DNA of 64,000 bases from an uncultured Anaerococcus sp. (lineage in GTDB: Bacteria > Bacillota > Clostridia > Tissierellales > Peptoniphilaceae): positions 1 to 64,000 of the forward strand of contig NZ_CALTTY010000007.1 in NCBI RefSeq assembly GCF_943912385.1, in the 5' to 3' direction. Position numbers and translations under genes: made by a program. A model generated the notes under the pieces. The model did not search any database and had not been told where the DNA came from. It was given only the letters and a program-made list of their open reading frames with translations. Below, in pieces: positions 1-8,481 of the stretch (positions are counted from its first letter, which is position 1; every line of letters starts with the position of its first letter).

Positions 1-178
1 TATATTTTTTCATGTAGCCTCTTTTCTAGCTACAACTTTTGGGGAGTACTACAGGCATACGGAAAGCCCCCTAGGGGTTCCCCCGGATACGAAGATTCAA
101 TTGTAAATAGAATAATTCTATAAAATATTTAGAATTTATCTAATAAAAATTAATAGATTTTTAAGTCTCGGACTTAAT
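1..178. other. Intergenic stretch with unassigned hairpins
   Basis: No gene is visible. An island that is GC-rich against its surroundings lies at about 54-100. On the minus strand it can fold with GGAA and CCCC pairing to GGGG and TTTCC. A second hairpin pairs GTAGC (14-18) with GCTAC (29-33). The minus-strand sequence faintly recalls part of a c-di-AMP riboswitch, but the rest of that consensus is not seen. It may be the leader of a minus-strand gene outside the window or a processed 3' end of the DUF2207 transcript. Confidence 0.3.
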
Positions 179-1882
179 TTAGCGGCCGCCACCACCTCCT
201 CCACCAAAGGATCCTCCGCCTCCTCCTACGGATGTTTGGCCTCCAAACCCTGCATTTGTAAATCCTGTGGTATTTGCATAGGATTGGTTGATGGATTTTG
301 AGTAGGAGCTTGCATTGGTGAAAAAGTATGGGTGGTAGATGAAATATGGATCTCCTTTGTAATTTTCATCTACAAAGGTTTTGAAAGTGCCATCTACATT
401 TAAGAGTATTGAGTAAAGTAGGTAGGCATTCCAATTTTTCATTTCTTCTGGGGATTTTGTGCCTTGGTCGGTATAGTCTCTTAAATAAGATTTAAAGCCC
501 AAAATATTTTCATAAAGCTTAAGACCCTTATCTGTAATCCTTAGCTCCTTGCCAGTTCTTCTGGAAGATAGGAAGGTCTTTTCATACTCGTAGTCTTCGA
601 GGTAAGCTTCTGCCTTTAGGGCCTTGATTGACTTATCTTCAAGTTTGTCATAGATGTTTTCTAGGTCATCCTTGTTTTCCTTTAGGTAAGTAGAAAAATC
701 GGTATCAGTGATTCTTTCACCGTGTTTTCTAAGGCTTGCCTCATAAAGCATTTCAAATAAGCTTCCCTCTATAGGTCCCATGTCTTCTGGTCTTGAGAGG
801 ATTTTTATGGCTTGGGATTCTAAAAAGCCAGGTTCCTTATCTCCCAGGTCGATATGGCCGTCCATGGCCCATTTTAAGATGAAGGCGTTCATGTAGGCTG
901 CACCAAGGTCGCCTCCTATGATTGGGATGTATTTTATAAGGTAGGCTAGGTTTTCTATGTGCCCTTCATAAGGGACTTGGCGATAATATTTGTTTTTAAA
1001 ATCTTTTGGATGTGGGAGGTCTTTGGCGTTTGCTAAGGTTTTTTCGTCAAAATGGAGCTTAACTCCTCTTATGCCAGCAAAGATTCCTCCTAGTCCTAAG
1101 AGAGCTCCAATAGAAATTAGGACCTTAGCCCATTTTGGCATTGGGATTTTATAAGCTTTTCCTTCGTTTTCTTCCCACTTTGAGCCTCTGACTGCTTTAC
1201 TTGCATAGTCGTTAAAAGTCTTATCTTCCCTGTAGGATGTGGCAAAAGTCCCCTTTGGGAATTTAACCATGGCTGTGGTGTAAGAGATGTCGCCAGTTGA
1301 TTTTAGGATTATTTCTCCATTTTTTTCACCAATTGTTCCTTCAAGGCCAAATCCCCAGAGATTTATATCTGTAAGAGGCTTATAGGCTCTGATTTTGATA
1401 TTTACTGCTTCTGGCATGGGGTCAAAATTATCCCCTACAAATTTAAAAAATACCATATCGGAGTCTTTTAATCCTATGGCTAGGGGATTTATAGTGTAGG
1501 AAAGTTTATAGGCATTATCTTCATACTTTGAAATGCCCCAACACAGCTCAACCTCATCATCACCCCTTCTTATGACTCCCGACTTGTAGGTCTTCTCATC
1601 AAAAGATTTATCCGTATCCCAAGGATTGACCGTATCAAAAGTTTTACCAAAGGCTTCAAGCTTGAAGTCTTCAATTTTAAGACCCCTTAAGTTTTCGATT
1701 GTCTTATATCTCTCGGTGTAATCGCTGTCACTTTCATCTATTCTCCAGGTTTCTTCGATATGGCCAAGGCCATCTTTATCAAGATATGCATTGATATTTA
1801 TTTCCTTAAATTCATCTGCCATTGCCTTACTTGGGATTAAAATTCCCAGGATAAAGACTAAGCCAGCTAGTAGTTTTTTCAT
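179..1882 (-). CDS. DUF2207 domain-containing secreted/membrane protein
   Basis: A 567-residue protein of the DUF2207 family (YciQ-like), whose function is unknown. It has a signal peptide (residues 1-23, ending Ala-Met-Ala), an extracytoplasmic beta-rich DUF2207 region to about residue 230, one clear membrane helix at about 251-274, a cytoplasmic region of roughly 280 residues and a very Gly-rich C-terminal tail. The Gly-rich tail is typical of this family. An upstream in-frame ATG exists, but the start at 1882 is preceded by AAAAGGAGG at proper spacing and begins the signal peptide, so it is preferred. It is monocistronic, divergent from ktrB, with a likely promoter of its own. The family call is firm; the role is unknown. 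Confidence 0.85.
   Translation of the reverse strand: MKKLLAGLVFILGILIPSKAMADEFKEININAYLDKDGLGHIEETWRIDESDSDYTERYKTIENLRGLKIEDFKLEAFGKTFDTVNPWDTDKSFDEKTYKSGVIRRGDDEVELCWGISKYEDNAYKLSYTINPLAIGLKDSDMVFFKFVGDNFDPMPEAVNIKIRAYKPLTDINLWGFGLEGTIGEKNGEIILKSTGDISYTTAMVKFPKGTFATSYREDKTFNDYASKAVRGSKWEENEGKAYKIPMPKWAKVLISIGALLGLGGIFAGIRGVKLHFDEKTLANAKDLPHPKDFKNKYYRQVPYEGHIENLAYLIKYIPIIGGDLGAAYMNAFILKWAMDGHIDLGDKEPGFLESQAIKILSRPEDMGPIEGSLFEMLYEASLRKHGERITDTDFSTYLKENKDDLENIYDKLEDKSIKALKAEAYLEDYEYEKTFLSSRRTGKELRITDKGLKLYENILGFKSYLRDYTDQGTKSPEEMKNWNAYLLYSILLNVDGTFKTFVDENYKGDPYFIYHPYFFTNASSYSKSINQSYANTTGFTNAGFGGQTSVGGGGGSFGGGGGGGR
901..928 (-). other. placeholder removed: internal AT-rich segment
   Basis: This segment lies inside the DUF2207 coding sequence and holds no separate feature; it is listed only to state that no internal promoter is claimed here. 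Confidence 0.05.
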
Positions 1883-1900
1883 AAAACCTCCTTTTATATA

Positions 1901-1928
1901 ATTATACATAATATTTTATTTTGAACAA
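1901..1928 (-). promoter_or_regulatory. Predicted promoter of the DUF2207 gene
   Basis: Reading the minus strand, a -35-like TTGTTC (1928-1923) is followed after 16 bases by TATAAT (1906-1901). It sits about 20 bases upstream of the chosen start at 1882, leaving a short leader with the AAAAGGAGG site. Confidence 0.5.
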
Positions 1929-1977
1929 AAGGTTTAGTATATTCTATATAATCTTTACTTTTTCTTTGGGGATTTTT

Positions 1978-2023
1978 CCTATGGTAGTCGGCTCATTTTA
2001 CGGGTAAAGTAAAGCCATAGGAG
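1978..2023 (+). promoter_or_regulatory. ktrB leader hairpin that partly covers the ribosome binding site
   Basis: CCTATGG (1978-1984) is complementary to CCATAGG (2015-2021), and an inner TTTAC/GTAAA arm lies between. The 3' strand of the outer stem overlaps the AGGAG ribosome binding site (2019-2023) of ktrB. The overlap is visible in the sequence; that it regulates translation is inference. Confidence 0.45.
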
Positions 2024-2028
2024 TGATT

Positions 2029-3375
2029 ATGAATAGAAGTTTTATTGAAAGAATTTATGATAAGATTAGTTTAAACCCACCCTTGGTTTTAAGTCTGGGT
2101 TTTGCTATTCTTATTTGTATAGGTGGGGTTCTTTTATCCCTGCCAATTTTTACAAAAAGTGGACTTGCTACAGATCCGATTGATGCTTTTTTTGTTGCAG
2201 CTAGCGCTTCCTGTGTGACGGGTCTGACCCCAGTTAATACCCTCGATCATTGGAATACTTATGGCCACGTCCTGCTTATAATTCTAATCCAGATTGGTGG
2301 TTTGGGGGTTATGAGTTTAGCATCAATTATCCCCCTTATCCTGGGTAAGAAAATAGGGATGAAGTCCAGGCAGATTTTAAAAGAACAACTTAATGTGGAA
2401 AGCCTGGAGGGGATGATTGTTCTTTTTAAGTACGTCCTTATCTTTACCTTTGGGACAGAATTACTAGGAGCCATCCTCTTATCTTTTAGGTTTGTACCCC
2501 TCTATGGGCCGGGAGAAGGAATATGGTATGCAATTTTTCATTCTATCTCTGCCTTTTGTAATGCAGGCTTTGATATTTTGGGAGATTCGATTTATCCCTT
2601 TAGGGATGACATCCTTGTAAATATGACTCTGTCCTTGCTTATACTTGTGGGCGGTCTTGGTTTTGTGGTGACAAGTGAGCTATTTAGGAGGAGGTCTTTT
2701 AAGAAAATTTCGACCCACTCCAAATTAGTCTTGCTAATGTCAGCTATCCTCCTTGCCTTTGGTAGCCTAGTATTTTTCTTTCTTGAAAGTAGGGGTGGAG
2801 TTTTGGCCGAAGAGAGCCTTAAGGGTTCTGTTCTCGAGTCCTTTTTCCAATCAGTTGTGGCAAGGACTGCTGGCTTTTATTCGGTGGACTTATCTAAGAT
2901 TAAAGATTCTACTGCCCTCATGCTTATGGGTCTTATGTTTGTGGGAGGAAGCCCAGGTTCAACTGCAGGCGGGATTAAAACCACAACCCTAGGCGTCCTA
3001 ATTTTATCGACTGTAGCTGTTATAAGAGGTGAGAGGGAACCGGTCGTCTTTGGTAGACACATTGGAGCAGAGGTGATCAAAAAGGCCCTGGCAATTTTTC
3101 TTGTATCCTTTGGCCTTATCCTTTCAGTAAGTTTTATCCTAACTATTACAGAAAACAGTGGCTTAGTTGATATACTCTACGAAACTGTGTCAGCACTTGC
3201 GACTGTTGGAGCGACCAGGGGGCTTACACCAGAGCTTACAAGCATAGGCAAGGTATTAATTACTATTTGTATGTATTTGGGTCGCCTGGGACCTATGACC
3301 ATGGCTTTTGCCTTTGGTATGAAGGATAAGAAAAATTTAATCAGGTATCCAGAAAGTTTTATTAGTATTGGTTAA
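2029..3375 (+). CDS. ktrB: Potassium uptake protein, TrkH/KtrB family
   Basis: A 448-residue integral membrane subunit of the Na+-dependent K+ transporter KtrAB. The four pore-loop repeats of the SKT superfamily can be seen: SCVTGLTP, a FCNAGFD loop, GGSPGSTAGGIKTTT and a SALATVGATRGLTP loop, each with the selectivity-filter glycine. Length is normal for KtrB. A GTG lies at 2023, but it overlaps the AGGAG motif; the ATG at 2029 has correct spacing and is chosen. The gene is followed after 9 bases by ktrA, its regulatory partner, so the two form an operon. The upstream hairpin may affect translation. Confidence 0.95.
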   Translation: MNRSFIERIYDKISLNPPLVLSLGFAILICIGGVLLSLPIFTKSGLATDPIDAFFVAASASCVTGLTPVNTLDHWNTYGHVLLIILIQIGGLGVMSLASIIPLILGKKIGMKSRQILKEQLNVESLEGMIVLFKYVLIFTFGTELLGAILLSFRFVPLYGPGEGIWYAIFHSISAFCNAGFDILGDSIYPFRDDILVNMTLSLLILVGGLGFVVTSELFRRRSFKKISTHSKLVLLMSAILLAFGSLVFFFLESRGGVLAEESLKGSVLESFFQSVVARTAGFYSVDLSKIKDSTALMLMGLMFVGGSPGSTAGGIKTTTLGVLILSTVAVIRGEREPVVFGRHIGAEVIKKALAIFLVSFGLILSVSFILTITENSGLVDILYETVSALATVGATRGLTPELTSIGKVLITICMYLGRLGPMTMAFAFGMKDKKNLIRYPESFISIG

Positions 3376-3384
3376 GGAGTTATT

Positions 3385-4044
3385 ATGAGTGAAAAAAGTG
3401 TCTTAGTTCTTGGTCTGGGTAGGTTTGGTTCTGCCCTGGCAAAGAAATTATATGAAAAAAATGTAGAAGTAATGGTTGTAGACAGAGACTATACAAAGGT
3501 TCAAAAAATCGCAGACCAGGTGACCTATTCAGCTCAAGCAGATATGACTGACGTAGGAGCTATGAAGGAGCTTGGCATAAAAAACTTTGACATTGCAGTT
3601 ATAGCCACAGGGAGCAATATCGAAGCATCTATTGAAGCTACCTTGTTATGCAAGGATGCAGGGATTACGACTGTCATAGCTAAGGCGACAACCCTAACCC
3701 ACGAGAGAATCCTTAAAAAAATTGGAGCTGATAGGATAATCTTTCCAGAGTTTGATAGCGGAGAGAGGCTTGCCAGGGTCATTTCTGGGTCAAACCTTCT
3801 GGAATTTATCGAATTTTCCAATGAATTTTCTCTAGCAGAAGTCAGGGTCCATAAATCTTGGGTTGGAAAAAACCTCATAGACCTTGATTTTAGGCAGGAA
3901 TATAAGCTAAATGTCGTAGCCTTTGAAAGGGGAGGAAAAACTATAGTAAACCCAAGTCCTTATACAGAAATAGAAAAAAATGATCTCATAGTCTTGCTTG
4001 GTAACAAGGAAGATGTAGAGAGAGTCTCTAATGAAGAAGACTAG
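3385..4044 (+). CDS. ktrA: Potassium uptake regulatory subunit, TrkA/KtrA family
   Basis: A 219-residue cytoplasmic RCK protein that gates KtrB in response to nucleotides. The N-terminal Rossmann domain has the GLGRFG dinucleotide-binding loop (residues 10-15) and an acidic VVDRD segment after the second strand. The C-terminal TrkA_C/RCK_C domain spans about 135-219; in this family it can bind c-di-AMP. It is preceded by GGAG and lies 9 bases after ktrB. It is a single-RCK protein as expected for Ktr systems rather than the double-length TrkA. Confidence 0.95.
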   Translation: MSEKSVLVLGLGRFGSALAKKLYEKNVEVMVVDRDYTKVQKIADQVTYSAQADMTDVGAMKELGIKNFDIAVIATGSNIEASIEATLLCKDAGITTVIAKATTLTHERILKKIGADRIIFPEFDSGERLARVISGSNLLEFIEFSNEFSLAEVRVHKSWVGKNLIDLDFRQEYKLNVVAFERGGKTIVNPSPYTEIEKNDLIVLLGNKEDVERVSNEED

Positions 4045-4107
4045 GAAAACGAGACAAAAATATAAGGAACTTGAAAAATCAGCGAAAAAGAAAAGTTCTG
4101 AAAAAGT

Positions 4108-4135
4108 TTGCATAAATTAAATTTTGTGTTATAAT
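4108..4135 (+). promoter_or_regulatory. Strong predicted promoter for a small RNA
   Basis: TTGCAT (4108-4113), a 16-base spacer and TATAAT (4130-4135) lie in the gap after ktrA. No reading frame follows before a terminator, so the promoter probably drives the candidate RNA at 4142-4252. Confidence 0.55.
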
Positions 4136-4141
4136 ATAATC

Positions 4142-4252
4142 AGCTATCAAATAGCTAGGTTTTTCATTATTAATTCCTTATAGTTTTCCCTTAAGAAAAC
4201 TAGGACTAACTTATTCTTTTCTATAGGAAGAAGGCCCGGAGGGGTCTTTTTT
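4142..4252 (+). ncRNA. Candidate small RNA between ktrA and the DUF3842 gene
   Basis: This stretch of about 110 bases runs from a good promoter to an intrinsic terminator and holds no ORF. It can form three hairpins: AGCTA/TAGCT near the 5' end, TAGTTTTC/GAAAACTA in the middle, and the terminator AAGGCCC/GGGTCTT (4231-4248) followed by a U run. It does not match an RNA family I recognise; it is too short for the usual 6S RNA and lacks SRP and tmRNA signatures. It occupies most of the 330-base gap between ktrA and the next gene. Confidence 0.5.
4231..4252 (+). terminator. Intrinsic terminator of the candidate small RNA
   Basis: A 7-bp GC-rich stem (AAGGCCC with GGGTCTT, one G-U pair), loop GGAG and a T run at 4247-4252. 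The stem can be extended outward by GAAG pairing with the T tract. Confidence 0.75.
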
Positions 4253-4374
4253 CTATGGGAAATTTAAAAGGGACAGATAAGGGCGGAAAACTTGTCTATA
4301 TTTTAAAGTTTAAAATAAATTTTTAAAAATAACGTTTTTATGTTATAATGTTATCAATAGAAAAAGAGGTTAGA

Positions 4375-4779
4375 ATGAAAGTATTAGTAATTGACGCCCA
4401 GGGCGGTGGGCTAGGTAGACAGCTTATCCAGTCTATAAGAGAAAAACATAAGGACTTAGATATCACTTGTGTCGGGACAAATTCTCTTGCGACAAATGCC
4501 ATGCTCAAGGCAGGGGCTAACCGTGCCGCAACAGGTGAAAATGCCATTATAGTAAATACTCAAAGGGCAGATATTATTATAGGCCCCATCGGTATCCTAC
4601 TTACAAATTCCATGTATGGGGAGATAACAAGCAAGATGGCTGAAGCTATCTCTGTATCGAGGGCTAAGAGAATTTTAATTCCCTTCCTCCATGACGACAA
4701 TGTAATTGTGGGTGTCAACGATTATTCTATGAAAAAGTTAATAAGTCTCGCTCTAAAAGAGCTTGAGAAAAATATATAG
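4375..4779 (+). CDS. DUF3842 family protein
   Basis: A 134-residue soluble protein starting MKVLVIDAQGGGLGRQ, a Rossmann-like nucleotide-binding opening typical of the DUF3842 family of clostridia. The function is unknown. A longer start at 4348 is possible, but that ATG overlaps the predicted -10 region (4344-4349), whereas the ATG at 4375 follows an AGAGGT motif. It lies directly upstream of a structured leader and an ABC importer operon, so a link to that transporter is possible but not shown. Confidence 0.8.
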   Translation: MKVLVIDAQGGGLGRQLIQSIREKHKDLDITCVGTNSLATNAMLKAGANRAATGENAIIVNTQRADIIIGPIGILLTNSMYGEITSKMAEAISVSRAKRILIPFLHDDNVIVGVNDYSMKKLISLALKELEKNI

Positions 4780-4908
4780 ACCTTAACTAGGGAGCACAAG
4801 AAGTAGCTCCTGGCCACAGAAGTGGCCTCTTATAAAGGGTAGGAGTCTTAAATTAAACTTATACTAAGAAGGTATAGCAAGTCCCCAAGGGATAGCTGTA
4901 CCTTTTTT
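4778..4908 (+). promoter_or_regulatory. Structured leader RNA with terminator before the ABC importer operon
   Basis: In the 185-base gap upstream of the binding-protein gene the RNA can form GGGAGC/GCTCCT (4790-4811), GGCCAC/GTGGCC with an AGAA loop (4812-4827) and a possible closing AGAC/GTCT pair, followed by a nested terminator (GGTATAGC with GCTGTACC, 4871-4902, with an inner TCCC/GGGA) and TTTTTT. This is the layout of a riboswitch or attenuator. I could not assign it; a metal-sensing (NiCo-type) element is one option given the nickel/peptide-type transporter downstream. It could instead be just the terminator of the DUF3842 gene. Confidence 0.5.
4871..4908 (+). terminator. Intrinsic terminator in the importer leader
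   Basis: GGTATAGC (4871-4878) pairs with GCTGTACC (4895-4902), with an inner TCCC/GGGA stem, followed by six T. It ends about 60 bases before the start of the binding-protein gene. Confidence 0.7.
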
Positions 4909-4964
4909 CTTTGGATGGGCTCCGTTAAAATGTGACTTATTAAAAATTATTAAAAGGAGACTTT

Positions 4965-6623
4965 ATGAAAAAACAAGTTAAGAAAGTATTCGGGCTAATG
5001 GCCCTAGTCCTTGCCCTAACAGCCTGTTCAGCTGGAAATAACGGCAAGGAAGAAAGAAATGAAGAAGTACAAACTGAGATAAGTGAAAAGACAGAAGAAG
5101 CTGGGAAAGATAAGGATGAGCTAGTCTTAGGTGTGGGCTTTGAGCCGAGCAAGGGCTTTAACCCGATTTTTGAATCATCCCACTCAAACTCAAACATCTT
5201 CCACTCTGCCCTTTTAAAAAGAGACCTTGACCTTCATATAGTAGAAGACTTGGCCGAGTCTTATGACCTATCTGAAGATAAAAAGACCTACATAGTTAAA
5301 CTAAAAGACGGTCTTAAATTTGCTGACGGGTCAGCTCTTACAGCAGAGGACGTCGCCTTCACCTACAACACCGCAAAAAATGAGGCGGCAGCAGGGATTA
5401 ACCTAGAAAGGTTTAAGGAAGCTAGGGCAATAGATGATAAAACCGTCGAGCTAGACCTTGAAAGACCAGACATTTCCTTCACGTCAACCCTTACCTCCCT
5501 AGGTATAGTATCAAAAGACTATTATAATGATGACTACGGCGAAAAGCCACTTTCATCTGGTCCTTTTGACCTATTAGAATGGAAAAAAGGCCAAGAGATG
5601 ATAGTAAAGCCAAACGAAAACTACCACGGAGACAAGGTACCTTTTAAGAAAGTGACCTTCCTATTCTTTAAGGACGACGACCAGGCCCTAGCCACAGCAA
5701 GCGAGGGAGTCTGCGACCTTATTAGGGTACCTTATACAGCAAAAGACATGGATATACCTGGTTTTAGCCCCCTATCTGTAAAGACCATAGATAATAGGGG
5801 CATATCTTTCCCATACGTGCCAAATACAGGTGAAGTAACTGATGAAAATACAATAGCCCCAGGATCACCTATAGGTAATGACGTAACAAGCGACATAGCC
5901 ATCAGAAAGGCCCTAAACATAGCCATGGATAGGGATGAGATTATAAACGACGTTTTAAATGGGGAAGCCACCAAGGCGACATCAATAGCAGACGGCCTCC
6001 CATGGTACAACGAAGAAACAGCTGAAATTGAAGATGGCGACATAGAAGGAGCGAAGAAAATCCTTGATGAGGCAGGCTGGATAGAAGGAGCTGATGGCAT
6101 CCGTGAAAAGGATGGACTAAGGGCCAAATTTGACCTCTACTATGCCTACCAAGATAGGGAAAACCTAGCAGTCTATTTCACGGAAAAGGCCAGGGAAATT
6201 GGCATTGAAATCGAAAGTAAGTACGGCGATTGGGACTATGTAATGCCGCATATGTATGATGAGGCAGTCCTTTTTGGTTGGGGAGGCTATGATCCGCTTG
6301 ATATGTACTATTCTTATGCTTCAAAACACAGGGGCTATGATTTTTACAATACCAACTACTATGCCAATGAAAAAGTAGATGAATATTTCGACAAGGGCCT
6401 ATCGGCTGACAACCTAGATGACTTTTATGACTACTTTAAAAAGGCCCAATGGGATGGGGAGACTGGATTCTCCCACCTGGGAGACGCCCCATGGGTATGG
6501 CTGGTAAATGAAAACCACGTCTACATGGTAAGAGACGGCCTTGAAATTGGAAAAACCAAGATAGAACCACACAGCTCTCGCTTTACAATAGTAGATTCAA
6601 TCACAAATTGGAAGTGGGAATAA
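4965..6623 (+). CDS. ABC importer substrate-binding lipoprotein, family 5 (nickel/peptide type)
   Basis: A 552-residue solute-binding protein. A lipoprotein signal peptide ends in the lipobox Leu-Thr-Ala-Cys (Cys about residue 21), followed by a charged linker rich in Glu and Lys and an SBP_bac_5 domain (about 50-540). Its opening (VLGVGFEPSKGFNPI) and size resemble NikA/CntA and oligopeptide-binding proteins. It is the first gene of a five-gene importer operon, with a good AAAGGAG site. The transported solute cannot be read from the sequence; a metal chelate or a peptide are the main options. Confidence 0.85.
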   Translation: MKKQVKKVFGLMALVLALTACSAGNNGKEERNEEVQTEISEKTEEAGKDKDELVLGVGFEPSKGFNPIFESSHSNSNIFHSALLKRDLDLHIVEDLAESYDLSEDKKTYIVKLKDGLKFADGSALTAEDVAFTYNTAKNEAAAGINLERFKEARAIDDKTVELDLERPDISFTSTLTSLGIVSKDYYNDDYGEKPLSSGPFDLLEWKKGQEMIVKPNENYHGDKVPFKKVTFLFFKDDDQALATASEGVCDLIRVPYTAKDMDIPGFSPLSVKTIDNRGISFPYVPNTGEVTDENTIAPGSPIGNDVTSDIAIRKALNIAMDRDEIINDVLNGEATKATSIADGLPWYNEETAEIEDGDIEGAKKILDEAGWIEGADGIREKDGLRAKFDLYYAYQDRENLAVYFTEKAREIGIEIESKYGDWDYVMPHMYDEAVLFGWGGYDPLDMYYSYASKHRGYDFYNTNYYANEKVDEYFDKGLSADNLDDFYDYFKKAQWDGETGFSHLGDAPWVWLVNENHVYMVRDGLEIGKTKIEPHSSRFTIVDSITNWKWE

Positions 6624-7606
6624 TGTTTAAGAGAATTGTAAAAGAACTATTTCTTTTCTTTCTCCTAATCCTTGCTGTAAGCTTTATATCCTTTCTACTC
6701 CTGGACCTATCGCCTATAGACCCGGTCGCAGCCTTTGCTAGAGCTAAGTCTATAGGCCTAAGTCCTGAGGCTAAGGAAGAATTAATAAGGCAGTGGGGAC
6801 TTGACCAACCCCTTATGATTAGGTATGTCTCCTGGTTAAGGCATTTACTCAAGGGAAACCTTGGAGTATCAAATATATATGGTAGGGAAGTAATAGAGAT
6901 AATAAGAGAAGGATTTTCAAGATCAATCCTCCTTATGGCCCTAGTTTGGGTCTTCCAAGGGATAATAGGAATTGGTCTTGGAATTATAGCAGGGGCAAAT
7001 GCCGGCACTATCAAGGATAAATTTATCAAGGCCTACGCCATAATTTTTGCATCAACACCCAGCTTTTGGGTAGGAATCATACTTATAATTATTTTTTCCC
7101 TAAAATTAAAGCTTTTACCATCATCCATGGGCTCTCCCGTTGGGGTACTGACAGAAGATGTAAGGCTTATTGGTATACTAAGGCATCTAATACTACCCTG
7201 CCTAACCCTGGTCATGGTAGGCATTTCAAACCTAATCCTTCACACCAGGAATAAGGTTATTGATGTTTTAAACTCTGACTATGTCCTCTATGCCAAGGCA
7301 AGGGGGATGAAAAAAAGTGAGATTTTAAATAAGTTTGCCTTTAAAAATCTGATTTTGCCAGGGCTTAGTATCTTGTTTACATCATTTTCAGAGCTTTTTT
7401 CAGGGACCATCCTTGTAGAAAATGTTTTTAACTATCCAGGCATAGGAAGCCTAACTGTGGAGGCAGGGCTTAGGGGAGATGCACCCTTATTATTGGGTCT
7501 GGTCCTATTTTCTTCGGTATTTGTATATGTAGGAAATAGAATTTGTGACCTTTTATTCCTAGCCATAGATCCGAGACTGAGGGGGAAAGATGAAACTAAA
7601 AAGTAA
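6623..7606 (+). CDS. ABC importer permease, NikB/DppB type
   Basis: A 327-residue membrane protein of the binding-protein-dependent transport family. It has an N-terminal membrane helix, a periplasmic-side segment typical of DppB/NikB, and the BPD_transp_1 domain with the EAA-like loop around the ARGMKKSEIL segment (about residues 228-237). The ATG at 6623 shares its A with the preceding stop (TAATG), implying translational coupling; an upstream TTG is less likely. It pairs with the next permease gene. Confidence 0.88.
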   Translation: MFKRIVKELFLFFLLILAVSFISFLLLDLSPIDPVAAFARAKSIGLSPEAKEELIRQWGLDQPLMIRYVSWLRHLLKGNLGVSNIYGREVIEIIREGFSRSILLMALVWVFQGIIGIGLGIIAGANAGTIKDKFIKAYAIIFASTPSFWVGIILIIIFSLKLKLLPSSMGSPVGVLTEDVRLIGILRHLILPCLTLVMVGISNLILHTRNKVIDVLNSDYVLYAKARGMKKSEILNKFAFKNLILPGLSILFTSFSELFSGTILVENVFNYPGIGSLTVEAGLRGDAPLLLGLVLFSSVFVYVGNRICDLLFLAIDPRLRGKDETKK

Positions 7607-8477
7607 CCTATATACAAAAAATATAACCAAGTCCCACACGTCTAGACCTCGAGAAAAAGGTCTTAGCCTTAGGAAAAAGACCCTCATCCTTATCCTTATA
7701 TCCCTAGCTTTTCTCTCCTTTATTTTTATAAAAGGCATGAGGATAGGTGGTAAGGACCTGGCGGTAGACTTTGCCAACAAATTACAGGGGCCGAGTATAG
7801 ACCATATTTTTGGGACGGATGCCCACGGTAGGGACATGGCGCTTAGGACTATCAAAGGACTGTCAACTTCCCTATATATTGGTATAATCGGAAGCATTTC
7901 ATCCCTTATCATAGCCACGATTTTTTCCCTTATCCTGAGTGTGGGTAATAAAAGAATTGACAAGATGGTTAATTTTATTATAGATATATTTTTATCCATC
8001 CCCCATATGATGCTTTTGATTTTAATATCAGTTGCGACAGGCAGGGGAGCTAATGGAGTTATACTGGGCATTGCCCTAACCCACTGGACTGGTCTTACTA
8101 GGCTTTTAAGGGGAGAAATCTTAGAATTAAAAAATGAAAACTTTATAAAGATATCAAAATCCCTTGGCAAGTCCAAGTTCTTTATCTTTAAAAACCATAT
8201 TCTTCCCCATATAGGAGGGCAAATGATTGTGGGGCTTATACTTTTATTTCCCCATGCTATCCTCCATGAGTCAGCAATAAGCTTTTTAGGCTTTGGCCTT
8301 AGCCTATCGACCCCGTCGATTGGGATAATTTTATCTGAATCTATGAACTACCTTCTTCAAGGACACTGGTACTTGGCTTTTTTTCCAGGACTCTTGCTCT
8401 GTATGGTAGTCTATGCAATAAACTTGCTGGGGGAAAACCTATCAAGTCTAATAGACCCCTACTCTTATCACAGGTGA
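7590..8477 (+). CDS. ABC importer permease, NikC/DppC type
   Basis: A 295-residue membrane protein and second permease of the importer. It has an N-terminal cytoplasmic stretch of about 25 residues, a first helix (about 30-46), the extracellular segment with GTDAHGRD typical of DppC/NikC proteins, and the BPD_transp_1 domain with an EAA-like loop near KISKSLGKSK. It overlaps the upstream permease by 17 bases and is followed after 4 bases by the ATPase gene, so the complex is made from one transcript. Confidence 0.88.
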   Translation: MKLKSNLYTKNITKSHTSRPREKGLSLRKKTLILILISLAFLSFIFIKGMRIGGKDLAVDFANKLQGPSIDHIFGTDAHGRDMALRTIKGLSTSLYIGIIGSISSLIIATIFSLILSVGNKRIDKMVNFIIDIFLSIPHMMLLILISVATGRGANGVILGIALTHWTGLTRLLRGEILELKNENFIKISKSLGKSKFFIFKNHILPHIGGQMIVGLILLFPHAILHESAISFLGFGLSLSTPSIGIILSESMNYLLQGHWYLAFFPGLLLCMVVYAINLLGENLSSLIDPYSYHR

Positions 8478-8481
8478 TTAT

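Noticed and set aside
1..100. Minus-strand resemblance to a c-di-AMP (ydaO-type) riboswitch
   Set aside because: Only a GGGGGAACC-like stretch fits; the other conserved blocks and the expected length are not seen, and the target gene is outside the window.
901..928. Internal promoter in the DUF2207 gene
   Set aside because: The low-confidence entry at this place in the feature list carries no support; the real predicted promoter is at 1901-1928.
4142..4252. 6S, SRP or tmRNA identity for the small RNA
   Set aside because: Too short for 6S as usually seen, and the conserved SRP and tmRNA motifs are absent.
7559..8176. 205-codon minus-strand frame over the permease genes
   Set aside because: Antisense to two clear permease genes and without family features.
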